This document shows, in pieces, positions 8,710 through 16,710 of a stretch of 64,000 nt of DNA; position 1 is the first letter of the stretch, and every line of letters starts with the position of its first letter. A program made the position numbers and the translations under genes. This DNA is from Boseongicola sp. Lineage in GTDB: Bacteria; Pseudomonadota; Alphaproteobacteria; Rhodobacterales; Rhodobacteraceae. The stretch is from contig CP046179.1 in NCBI GenBank assembly GCA_014075275.1, forward strand, positions 3,539,165 to 3,603,164, given 5' to 3'. The notes below the pieces were generated by a model. That model did not search any database. It was given only the letters and a program-made list of their open reading frames with translations, and was not told the DNA's origin.

Positions 8710-10199
8710 TACTTCTTATCGCCTTTGTGCCAGCTGAAGTTTGCGGCGGACATGGGGTTATGCCTTTGAGCATTCGGTTTGACTTTGCGCAGGCTGGCAT
8801 TGGACACCTCTTCGACAGGCTTGATCTGGTCGATGTGGCCGCCGAGTGTTCCATAGTCGCTGACACGGAGTGAGAATTCGATGGGTGCTACAAGGGCGGG
8901 TGTTGGCACGTAGCCGAACGAGGCCGTCGGCATCTCCATGACGTCAACCATGACGGTGATCCCGCCGCCAGGCCAGACATATGCCTGAGCGCCGCCGCAA
9001 GAGACGTGGGTGAGGGCGTCTTTAACCGAACGAGTGAGGCGCACTGGATTTTCGGTGACGCCTGCACGCAGACTTCCGCCGGCTCCTCCCATGAAGAGGA
9101 CCGAACAGATCGACGGTTCGCAGTTTTCAGCGATGAGATCCGCCGAGGCTTTCAGGCTTGCGGGCATTTCAGTTTTTTGTGGTTGGAGATCGTCGTCGAG
9201 TTCGTAGTAGGCAGATTGTTCGCCGGTGGTTGAAACCATGAACAGGCTTGAGCCGGGTTTTGCGGTTTTTGGATTGTAAGGGCCGAGAATTTTCAGGGGA
9301 TCTTCTATGTCTGTTCCACCCCAACCGGTACCTGGCTCGGCGACTTGAAAATAGCGACCGGGAGTGGAGCGACGACCCAGTATTTTGATGCCGGTTGCGG
9401 GCACATCGAGCTGTTTTCCAGCCTCGTGTTCAGACAGAACACCGGTGATGTGGTCATCCACCACAACGACATCGTCCGCGTGCCCAAGCCATTGTTTGGC
9501 GAACATACCAATTGCGGCAGAGCCGCAGCCGACCCGCATCAGCTTTTCTTCCAGGCCATTGATAATGGGCGCTTTTCCGGCCTGAACGACGACCGAGATG
9601 GCGTGATCGCCTTCGCCGATAGTCAGATCTACTGCTTCACGATTGCAAAGTTGCAGAAGGGCGTCGCAGGTCACGCGGCCCTCTTTCTTGGTTCCGCCCG
9701 TCAGGTGTTCGACGCCGCCGAGCGACAGCATTTTTGAGCCGTATTCCGACGTCATCACGTGGCCTATGGGTTCACCTTCCACGTAGACGACGTCGCGTTC
9801 ATGGCCGATATGGCGGTCCGTGTCGATTTTCACTTTGACGCCGCAGTAGGAAAAGATGCCTTCGGTCACGACCGTGACCATATCGACGCCGTCAATTTCC
9901 TGACTGACGATGAAAGGGGCGGGCTTGTAGTCAGGGTAGGTGGTGCCGGCGCCAACGGCGGTGACGAAGGGGCGGTCGCCTTTGACGATATCGCCGTCCC
10001 AGTCTTCGCTAGTTCCGTCGCGTAGGAAAGGTACCAGTTTCTGGTCGGTGCTTTCGATGACGGTCAGCACATCGAGACGCACCAGATCGCCGCCGTGGTT
10101 GGCGTAGCGGTCACATGCCCCGGATTTACCGTCGGCGATGTAGCACATGACCGGACAAGCGTCGCAGCGGATTTTCGCGGGTTTGGCAGGCTTGTTCAT
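8709..10199 (-). CDS. 6-hydroxynicotinate reductase
   Basis: Iron-sulfur protein of 496 residues of the type that reduces 6-hydroxynicotinate to 1,4,5,6-tetrahydro-6-oxonicotinate, as known from the clostridial nicotinate pathway. The N-terminus has KIRCDACPVMCYIADGKSGAC: four Cys in a CxxCxxxC plus C arrangement, compatible with a [4Fe-4S] cluster. A glycine-rich region LFMGGAGGSLRAGVTENPVRL lies near residue 365. It overlaps the molybdopterin subunit gene by 4 bases and the UPF0280 gene by 1 base. The neighbouring hydroxylase (step before) and enamidase (step after) support the call. Confidence 0.8.
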   Translation of the reverse strand: MNKPAKPAKIRCDACPVMCYIADGKSGACDRYANHGGDLVRLDVLTVIESTDQKLVPFLRDGTSEDWDGDIVKGDRPFVTAVGAGTTYPDYKPAPFIVSQEIDGVDMVTVVTEGIFSYCGVKVKIDTDRHIGHERDVVYVEGEPIGHVMTSEYGSKMLSLGGVEHLTGGTKKEGRVTCDALLQLCNREAVDLTIGEGDHAISVVVQAGKAPIINGLEEKLMRVGCGSAAIGMFAKQWLGHADDVVVVDDHITGVLSEHEAGKQLDVPATGIKILGRRSTPGRYFQVAEPGTGWGGTDIEDPLKILGPYNPKTAKPGSSLFMVSTTGEQSAYYELDDDLQPQKTEMPASLKASADLIAENCEPSICSVLFMGGAGGSLRAGVTENPVRLTRSVKDALTHVSCGGAQAYVWPGGGITVMVDVMEMPTASFGYVPTPALVAPIEFSLRVSDYGTLGGHIDQIKPVEEVSNASLRKVKPNAQRHNPMSAANFSWHKGDKK

Positions 10200-12934
10200 G
10201 ACGACTGAGCCTTAATGGCCGCGCGTAGGCGGGACGGTGTTGCCGGAACCCTGGTGATGCGCACGCCTGTGGCATTGTGGATGGCATTGAGGATGGCCGG
10301 TGCTGTGGGAATGAGAACGTGTTCGCCCAGACCTTTGGCCCCGTATGGTCCGTGTTCATCAGGTTCTTCGACGATGATTGTTTCGATAGGAGGAACGTCG
10401 CCGATGGTGGGGATCAGGTAATCATGCAGATTTTCCGTGCGACCGGGAATATACTCTTCCATCAGCGCCATCCCGAGGCCTTGCGCAATGCCACCATGGA
10501 CTTGGCCTTCGACCAGAATTGGATTTATGGCCTTACCGACATCGTGGGCGGCCACAAATTTGATCGGTTTGACAGTGCCCATCGCCTTGTCCACCTCAAC
10601 AACAGCGAGATGGGCGGCATAGCCAAATTGCGCATAGGGTGCGCCCTGGCCGTTTTCATCCAGCGGCTTTGTGGGCGGATCGTAGGTTTCCTCGGCGCGT
10701 AAGACGTAACAATCGGCGTCGGGTGTCATGTCTGACAGGGTTAGTTGGTGCGCGCCGGAGGCATCTGTTGCCGTAATTTTTCCTTGGGCGGCTTCGAGTG
10801 CCGCGTCTTTTCCTACATTCAGCGCGTTCAAAATCTGCGCCCGGAGAGATTCGCCAGCGCGTTTTGCGGCATTACCAGAGACGAAGGTTTGACGTGAAGC
10901 TGAGGTTTTTCCGGCGTCAGGTGTGACGTCTGTGTCGGGGCCGACAATGGAAAGTTTGTCCGTGGGCACTCCAAGGGCGGTGGCAAATATCTGGGCTATG
11001 ACCGTATTGGCACCTTGTCCAATATCCATGGCCCCTTGGTGCAAGACTATCGTGCCATCAGACCTGATCCCGCATTTAATCGTGGATGGGTTCGGCAAGG
11101 ATGTGTTCCCGCAGCCATACCAGCCTGCGGCGACACCGACACCGCGTTTCAGCGTGTTGTTTCGGGCGTTGAAGTTGGCGGCGGCGGTTTTTTCGGCATC
11201 CCATGCAGTTTTGAGTTCATTAAAGCATGCCTTAATGCCGACGCCTTGAGAAAATGTCTGACCGCAAACTGTGGGAACGTCATTGTCCAATGCATTCAGA
11301 ATCCGAAAGTCGAGTGGATCTTTGCTCAGTTTGGCGGCCAGCTCGTCAAACAGGCATTCCTGGGCAATGGCGGACTGGGGAACGCCAAAACCGCGGAATG
11401 CGCCGGAAGTCGGATTATTTGTGTAAATCGCGGTGGACTCGGCTCGATAATCAGTGATGGCATATGGGCCAGAAGCGTGGACTGGAACACGGTTGGCGAC
11501 AGTGGGCCCCCAGCTTGCATATGCGCCGGTGTCGAATTCGCCGAAGAACTTGAAGCCCGAGATGCGCCCGCTTGCGTCGGCACCGATCTTGAGGTGGATG
11601 TCAGAGGGATGGCGCTTGGTTGTGCTTTGCATGCTTTCGGTGCGCGAATATGTCAGGCGCACTGGTTTGCCTGTTTTGAGGGCAGCCAGTGCCAGATAGG
11701 GTTGGACAGAGATATCCAGCTTGGAGCCGAAGCCGCCGCCAACTGACGTAGGAAGGATACGGATTTTCTTACGGTCCATGCCCAGGATCAATTCCAACGA
11801 TTCCAGATCCATGACCGGTGCCTGAGTGCAGGCGTGAACCTCGACGCGACCGTTTTTGATCTCGGCGAAACCAGCTTCGGGCTCGATGTAGGCGTGTTCG
11901 ACAAACCCACTTTGGAAACGTCCCTCGACGGTTACTGCTGCCTCGGCGAGTTTAGTTTCGGCGTTGCCGCAAGCGACCAGACCACCGCACATGATGTTGT
12001 TAGGGTGGTTTGGATGCAGTTGGTTGGTCGATGCGTTTTGAGCCGATGTTGGATCTTGGACGGGGTCTGCTTCCGACCAGATGACCGGAAACTGCTCTGG
12101 GTTGAATTTTCTGATAGCCTGTGCCGTCCCAACGACTGCGGCGATCGCTTCGCCCCGAAATCTGGTTTCGGATTCTGCAAAGACAGGCTGGTCGATGAAA
12201 TTTGGGATGACGCCGAATGCATTTTGACCTGGGATGTCGGCGGCCGTCAGGGCGCATTCCAAGCCGTCGTGAGCTGCCACATAACCGTCTATTTCGCCAA
12301 ATTTGAACCCAGCGCGGGGGTAGGGCGAGCGGATGATGAAAATCTCAAGAGTTCCAACGGGCGCAACGTCGTCGCCAAATAGGTCCTGGCCAGTAACCTT
12401 GGCATGTCCATCCAAACGTCGGATAGCATCGCCAGCCTGACAATGATTGCCGTGAAGCGCTGGCTTGGTGTCGGTGACTGCGTCGATTATCTTGCGATAA
12501 CCGGTGCAACGGCACAGAACCCCGCCCAGAGCATTTTGGACCTGATCAACAGTCGGTGACGGGCATTCGCGTAGTAGCGCCACGGCAGATACCATCATCC
12601 CGGGGGTGCAGATGCCGCATTGCGCGGCCCCATGGTCCTGAAACCTTTCGGCTAATGCAGTGGCGACAGGGTCTGACAATGTGAGGCCGGACAGAGTTTC
12701 GACGTTGCGTCCTTTGGCCTGTTGCGCTGGCATGAGGCACGCGCAGGTAGCAGCCCCGTCCACCAAGACTGTGCAGGCGCCGCAATCACCGGCGTTGCAG
12801 CCAATTTTCACATCCCGTGCATTGAACCCTTCGCGCAGCATTTGTGACAGGCGTTCGCCCGTGGCCGGAAAGCCTTCAACCGGCTGACCATTCAAGTTGA
12901 ACGTGGTTCCTTTGATCCCGGCCTCAGGTGTCAT
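10196..12934 (-). CDS. Nicotinate dehydrogenase-like hydroxylase: fused 2Fe-2S and molybdopterin subunit
   Basis: A 912-residue xanthine-oxidase-family protein in which the small iron-sulfur subunit is fused to the large molybdenum subunit. Residues 1-160 hold two [2Fe-2S] motifs: GCNAGDCGACTVL for the plant-type cluster and CGICTPGM...CRCTGY for the helical one. The Mo-binding part begins near RRLDGHAKVTGQDLFGDD and contains GGGFGSK, GAFRGFG and the active-site-Glu motif GPYGAKGLGEH near residue 862. Expected reaction: water-derived hydroxylation of an N-heterocycle, here nicotinate to 6-hydroxynicotinate. It overlaps the FAD subunit by 11 bases. Substrate assignment rests on the neighbours. 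Confidence 0.8.
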   Translation of the reverse strand: MTPEAGIKGTTFNLNGQPVEGFPATGERLSQMLREGFNARDVKIGCNAGDCGACTVLVDGAATCACLMPAQQAKGRNVETLSGLTLSDPVATALAERFQDHGAAQCGICTPGMMVSAVALLRECPSPTVDQVQNALGGVLCRCTGYRKIIDAVTDTKPALHGNHCQAGDAIRRLDGHAKVTGQDLFGDDVAPVGTLEIFIIRSPYPRAGFKFGEIDGYVAAHDGLECALTAADIPGQNAFGVIPNFIDQPVFAESETRFRGEAIAAVVGTAQAIRKFNPEQFPVIWSEADPVQDPTSAQNASTNQLHPNHPNNIMCGGLVACGNAETKLAEAAVTVEGRFQSGFVEHAYIEPEAGFAEIKNGRVEVHACTQAPVMDLESLELILGMDRKKIRILPTSVGGGFGSKLDISVQPYLALAALKTGKPVRLTYSRTESMQSTTKRHPSDIHLKIGADASGRISGFKFFGEFDTGAYASWGPTVANRVPVHASGPYAITDYRAESTAIYTNNPTSGAFRGFGVPQSAIAQECLFDELAAKLSKDPLDFRILNALDNDVPTVCGQTFSQGVGIKACFNELKTAWDAEKTAAANFNARNNTLKRGVGVAAGWYGCGNTSLPNPSTIKCGIRSDGTIVLHQGAMDIGQGANTVIAQIFATALGVPTDKLSIVGPDTDVTPDAGKTSASRQTFVSGNAAKRAGESLRAQILNALNVGKDAALEAAQGKITATDASGAHQLTLSDMTPDADCYVLRAEETYDPPTKPLDENGQGAPYAQFGYAAHLAVVEVDKAMGTVKPIKFVAAHDVGKAINPILVEGQVHGGIAQGLGMALMEEYIPGRTENLHDYLIPTIGDVPPIETIIVEEPDEHGPYGAKGLGEHVLIPTAPAILNAIHNATGVRITRVPATPSRLRAAIKAQSS

Positions 12935-13760
12935 CCTTGGCCGCCTTTCGGATCGCCCTTTGGCATTGCTCGGCTACAACTTCGAGCCGGTAGTCCGCGC
13001 TTCCGCGTACGTCGTCGATGGGATTGAGTGGTTTCAGATGTTCGGTGGTGACTTGGATGTCTGTGGGGTGCTGGTCGTTCATGTGGGATTCGAGGTCTGG
13101 AAGCCGTTGGGCGACCGGGGAGCACGCTCCGATTGCGACGCGAGCGTCCATCATGTGGCCGTGTTCGTCCAATTCGAGTTGGACGGCCGTCATTGCGATG
13201 GAGATCACAAGATAGCGGCGGCTGCCGAGTTTTTCGAAGGCAGACGAGGCGTTAATTGAGGGTTTGGGGAGGGTGATGGCAGTCACCAGTTCGTCACTTT
13301 GACGATCAGTCTGGCGGACGCCTTTGATGAATTCCGAGAGAGGTAAGTTCCGGGCTCCGCGCGTTGCACTCTCGAGTTCGACAGAGGCGTTAAGGCATAA
13401 TAGGGGCGGCACACCATCGGCCGCAGGCGAGGCGTTGCAAAGATTGCCGGCAATGGTTCCCGAGTTTTGGATTTGGATGCTGCCGACTTCTCGCGCGGCT
13501 GACTTCAGTGCATCGAAGGCTGGGGGTAGATCGGCCTGTATGATTTGAGTCCAGGTGGTGGCCGCTCCGATGCGTATTTGCCGTGCGGACTGCGTGATAT
13601 CGCGAAATCCATCGATGCGGGTGACATCGAAAAGTGTTTCGGGCGTATGTCCTTGTTTTTCTGCGGGAAATACATCGGTGCCACCGGCAATAACAGTGCT
13701 TTGGTGTTGCGAGATCAGTTGCAACGCCGAGTTCAGTTCTGTCGGACAATGGTATGTCAC
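12924..13760 (-). CDS. FAD-binding subunit of the molybdenum hydroxylase
   Basis: FAD-binding (CoxM-type) subunit, 278 residues from the chosen start. FAD contacts are expected in QSTVIAGGTDVFP near residue 28 and SIQIQNSGTIAGNLCNASPAADGVPPLLCL around residues 98-127, both classic for this family. GTG at 13760 is preferred because AGGAG lies 5 bases upstream; ATG at 13778 is in frame but lies about 10 bases from the predicted transcription start without a ribosome-binding site. It passes electrons from the Mo and Fe-S subunit to an acceptor. It is first in the leftward operon. Confidence 0.8.
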   Translation of the reverse strand: MTYHCPTELNSALQLISQHQSTVIAGGTDVFPAEKQGHTPETLFDVTRIDGFRDITQSARQIRIGAATTWTQIIQADLPPAFDALKSAAREVGSIQIQNSGTIAGNLCNASPAADGVPPLLCLNASVELESATRGARNLPLSEFIKGVRQTDRQSDELVTAITLPKPSINASSAFEKLGSRRYLVISIAMTAVQLELDEHGHMMDARVAIGACSPVAQRLPDLESHMNDQHPTDIQVTTEHLKPLNPIDDVRGSADYRLEVVAEQCQRAIRKAAKDDT

Positions 13761-13781
13761 GGCAACTCCTGACGCCATGTC

Positions 13782-13823
13782 GTTTGCATACAAATGATAT
13801 TGGTGGCGTGCTCTTGTTGTCAA
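13782..13823 (-). promoter_or_regulatory. Promoter with overlapping palindrome for the hydroxylase operon
   Basis: Reading leftward, TTGACA (13823-13818) and TATCAT (13799-13794) are separated by 18 bases, a good sigma-70-type promoter. Directly at the -10 box lies the palindrome TTTGCATACAAA (13783-13794), a near-perfect dyad of the size MarR proteins bind. Binding there would block RNA polymerase. The operon's own MarR is the obvious candidate ligand-responsive repressor. Confidence 0.5.
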
Positions 13824-13872
13824 CACTGTAACGGTGTGTCCAGAACAGGCAAATGCATCTGGGTCGGGATGC

Positions 13873-14493
13873 CTAGGGAAACTGGATTGGTGGCTGACCA
13901 GCTTGCCACTGGGGGTAATTGTCCATCACTGCAGTGAAGTCCGTTGATGCGAGAAAACGTTCCAGCCAGGGCTGCAAATTCGGCCAGGGCTGGGAGTCGA
14001 ACCAGTCTTTGTCGATGAACGCGAACTGTCGGACAAACGGCAGAATTGCATAGTCCACGACTGTCGGTTTGCCAAAGATCCACTCGGTAATTTGCTGATC
14101 CAGATCGGTAAGAAATTCGGCGGCGATCGCGCGTTGGTCGCTGGCATCGATTTCAGGATACCGCGTGGCGTATTTCGTGCGATCTAAAGCGTCTTTGAAG
14201 GGGCCGTCGGCGCGTTCAATCAATTCCCAACCGACTTGTGGCATGTCGAGCCAGCCTCGTGGATCGGACCGTTTCAGGGCCCAGATCATGATATCGAGGC
14301 TTTCGTCGATAGACTTTCCGTCGGTAACCATACAAGGCACGGTGGCAGTTGGGGACGCTGTAAGAAACTCAGGCGGCTTATCACGCAGAACGACTTCGCG
14401 CAGTTCGACCGGTTGCTCAGCGACGCGAAGCGCGACCCTGGCGCGTATGGCGTAGGGGCAGCGGCGGAAGGAGAATAGGATCGGCAATTTCAT
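13873..14493 (-). CDS. Glutathione S-transferase family protein
   Basis: Cytosolic protein of 206 residues. The N-terminal thioredoxin-like domain has the active-site region SFRRCPYAIRARVAL (CPYA at residues 12-15), the cis-Pro segment TVPCMVTDGKSIDESLDIM, then an all-helical C-terminal domain from about residue 85. This matches GST-family proteins of alphaproteobacteria. It probably conjugates glutathione to, or reduces, an electrophile. It lies between the catabolic operon and a sugar operon with no obvious functional link. Confidence 0.8.
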   Translation of the reverse strand: MKLPILFSFRRCPYAIRARVALRVAEQPVELREVVLRDKPPEFLTASPTATVPCMVTDGKSIDESLDIMIWALKRSDPRGWLDMPQVGWELIERADGPFKDALDRTKYATRYPEIDASDQRAIAAEFLTDLDQQITEWIFGKPTVVDYAILPFVRQFAFIDKDWFDSQPWPNLQPWLERFLASTDFTAVMDNYPQWQAGQPPIQFP

Positions 14494-14567
14494 GGTGGTT
14501 GCGTGACTGGCACAGGTTTTCAGGGTTGGCCAGTCTTTCGGTATTCAAGTCGACGCTAGTTTTCGTC

Positions 14568-14801
14568 TTAGTCGTCGTCCTCATCCACGAACGGACCTTC
14601 ATAAGCGACGAAGAATTTGTAGATACACCAGATTGTAGTGGCTAGCAGGAGGAAGGCAATAACGGTCGAGCCATTCAGCATTTCAAATAACGTCCAGATG
14701 CCAATCAAACAGACAGCTACGATCCTGCGCAGAGGATCATTGAAAAACGGGCTGTCGACGTTGATCATTCGCTCCAGAATCGATTTCTGCTTGGCTGGCA
14801 T
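14568..14801 (-). CDS. Small two-helix membrane protein (possibly DUF3329-like)
   Basis: Protein of 77 residues with two hydrophobic helices (about residues 24-41 and 46-64) flanked by a basic N-terminus (PAKQKS) and an acidic tail (DEDDD). Similar short proteins in this bacterial family are commonly annotated DUF3329; that assignment is from memory and tentative. It starts 4 bases after the inositol dehydrogenase stop, so it is probably the last gene of that operon. Confidence 0.55.
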   Translation of the reverse strand: MPAKQKSILERMINVDSPFFNDPLRRIVAVCLIGIWTLFEMLNGSTVIAFLLLATTIWCIYKFFVAYEGPFVDEDDD

Positions 14802-14804
14802 CCG

Positions 14805-15815
14805 CTATGTGCCTTCTACAACATCGGCGACCTTCACGGCGGTTCCAGTTTTTACGGACTGCAACGCGGCTTCGGCCAGAGCGAGAGCCAGCAGGCCGTC
14901 GTTGCCGGACGGGGCTGGTGCTTGGCCGCCGGCCAGGGCCTCGACGAAGGCGGTGATTTCGGCCGCATAGGCGGCCTGGTATCGCGTCATGAAGAAGTCT
15001 TGAAGCGGCGGTTGGGAATAGCCTTGGGCATTGGCCTGAGTGACTCGTGATTGATGGTGGTTGCCAGCACTGAGCGAACCAAGGGAGCCGTGTACTTCGA
15101 TCCTTTGGTCATATCCATAAGTGGCACGACGGCTATTATTGATGGTGCATTGTTTGCCCGAAGCGGTGGTCATGATTACGTTTGCGCTGTCAAAGTCGCC
15201 GAGTTCGCCGATCTTGGGATCAACGAGAACCGAAGCTGCGGCAATGACGGATTCCACCTCTTCGCCCAGCATCCAGCGGGCAACGTCGAAGTCGTGGATG
15301 GTCATATCGCGAAATATGCCGCCCGACCTTTCGATGTAGGCGTAGGGTGGGGGGCTTGGATCGCGACTTGTCAGGGTGACAAGTTCAACGTCGCCTATCT
15401 CGCCTGCGTCAATGGCCGCGCGCAGGGCCTGAAAATCAGGATCAAAGCGGCGTTGGAAGCCGAGCATCAAAGTTGCTCCTAGTTCGTTGACTGTGTTGAG
15501 GCAGGCTTTGACGCGTGCAACGTCCAGATCGATGGGCTTTTCGCAGAAGATAGCTTTGCCAGCGTGAGCAAATTGTTCGATCAGGTCGGCGTGCATGTCT
15601 GTCGGTGTGCAGATCACCACGGCATCGACATCACCTGATGCCGCAATCTGGTCAATGCTGCGAACGTCACAGCCGTAAGCCTTGCTGACAACCATTGCTG
15701 CATCTTCCATTGGATCTGCGACGGCGACAAGTTTGGCAGCGGGAACTTCAGCGATGGCTCGGGCGTGGACCTGGCCGATGCGACCTGCGCCAAGAACGGC
15801 GAAATTGACACTCAT
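14805..15815 (-). CDS. iolG: Inositol 2-dehydrogenase (Gfo/Idh/MocA family)
   Basis: NAD-dependent oxidoreductase of 336 residues. The Rossmann motif GAGRIGQVHARAIAE is at residues 8-22. The dinucleotide/substrate element is CEKPID near residue 92, and the catalytic-site region is GIFRDMTIHDFDVARWMLGEE (Asp and His) near 165-185. This matches IolG, which oxidises myo-inositol to 2-keto-myo-inositol. It lies 97 bases downstream of a sugar ABC ATPase, separated by a strong hairpin. The pair fits inositol uptake and oxidation. Confidence 0.8.
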   Translation of the reverse strand: MSVNFAVLGAGRIGQVHARAIAEVPAAKLVAVADPMEDAAMVVSKAYGCDVRSIDQIAASGDVDAVVICTPTDMHADLIEQFAHAGKAIFCEKPIDLDVARVKACLNTVNELGATLMLGFQRRFDPDFQALRAAIDAGEIGDVELVTLTSRDPSPPPYAYIERSGGIFRDMTIHDFDVARWMLGEEVESVIAAASVLVDPKIGELGDFDSANVIMTTASGKQCTINNSRRATYGYDQRIEVHGSLGSLSAGNHHQSRVTQANAQGYSQPPLQDFFMTRYQAAYAAEITAFVEALAGGQAPAPSGNDGLLALALAEAALQSVKTGTAVKVADVVEGT

Positions 15816-15864
15816 ATCAACGGCTTCCTTCCTGCCGGGATGATCTATCAGTGGAGTCTAATAC

Positions 15865-15892
15865 CTGCGCCCCGAACAATGTCGGGGCGCAG
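15865..15892 (-). terminator. Strong hairpin between ABC ATPase and iolG
   Basis: CTGCGCCCCGA and TCGGGGCGCAG make a perfect 11-bp GC-rich stem with a 6-base loop just after the ATPase stop codon. Only weak T-richness follows on the transcribed strand, so it may attenuate expression or stabilise the upstream mRNA end without fully terminating. Confidence 0.55.
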
Positions 15893-15912
15893 TGGTTGGT
15901 TGGAATAGGCGT

Positions 15913-16695
15913 TTACGCGAACGCTTCTTCAAACTCCGGCTGGGTCTTGGCACCGGTGATATAGGAGACCACATCTTCGCCAGAAACGTCCTCGTTCTTG
16001 ATGTCGAGGTTGGCGCAAATGCGCCCCCGGCGAAACACGATGACCCGGTCCACCAAGTCAAAGACCTGACGCATGTTGTGGCTGACCAGGATCAGAGGCT
16101 GACCTTGCGATTTCAACGTACGAATGATGTTCTCGACCTGGGCGGTTTCTTGAACACCCAGAGCTGCCGTCGGTTCGTCCATGATGGTCAACTTTGACGC
16201 AAAGGTTGCAGTTCGTGCGATCGCCACACATTGGCGCTGACCGCCAGACATATTGCGGATCGAATTTCTGACGTTCGGAATTTTCACCGCAGTCTTTTCC
16301 AGACCCGCCATAGTCGCCTCGCGCATCGCTTTGTAGTCCAGGAAACGAAACGGTCCCAACCAGTCGAACTTGGTAATCTCACGTCCCAGAAACAGATTGT
16401 CAGGAACGTTCAATTCGTCCGCCAAGGCCAACGTTTGGAAAACGGTTTCAATGCCGGCTTCACGCGCATCGAGCGGGCCGCCAAAATTCACTTCCTGTCC
16501 GTTGAATAAAATTTGCCCGCTCGTTTTTTGCTCCACACCGGTAATCTGGCGGACAAAAGTAGATTTGCCTGCGCCGTTGTCCCCCATCACTGCGATGTGC
16601 TCGCCGTTGCGAAGAACCACGTTCGCGTCATTCAAGGCATGAACACCGCCATAGTGCTTGGTCAGGCCTTTGGTTTCGAGAATGATATCGCTCAT
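15913..16695 (-). CDS. Sugar ABC transporter ATP-binding protein
   Basis: ATPase of 260 residues of the short (single-domain) carbohydrate importer type used for ribose- and inositol-like sugars. Walker A is GDNGAGKST near residue 38, the signature is MSGGQRQC near 149, and Walker B is LTIMDEPTAALG. The switch His is in VSHNMRQV. It lies 15 bases downstream of the permease. Genetic context (iolG downstream) suggests myo-inositol. Its matching binding protein is destroyed, so the transporter is probably non-functional in this strain unless another binding protein substitutes. Confidence 0.85.
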   Translation of the reverse strand: MSDIILETKGLTKHYGGVHALNDANVVLRNGEHIAVMGDNGAGKSTFVRQITGVEQKTSGQILFNGQEVNFGGPLDAREAGIETVFQTLALADELNVPDNLFLGREITKFDWLGPFRFLDYKAMREATMAGLEKTAVKIPNVRNSIRNMSGGQRQCVAIARTATFASKLTIMDEPTAALGVQETAQVENIIRTLKSQGQPLILVSHNMRQVFDLVDRVIVFRRGRICANLDIKNEDVSGEDVVSYITGAKTQPEFEEAFA

Positions 16696-16710
16696 TTCTA
16701 TTACTCCTGA

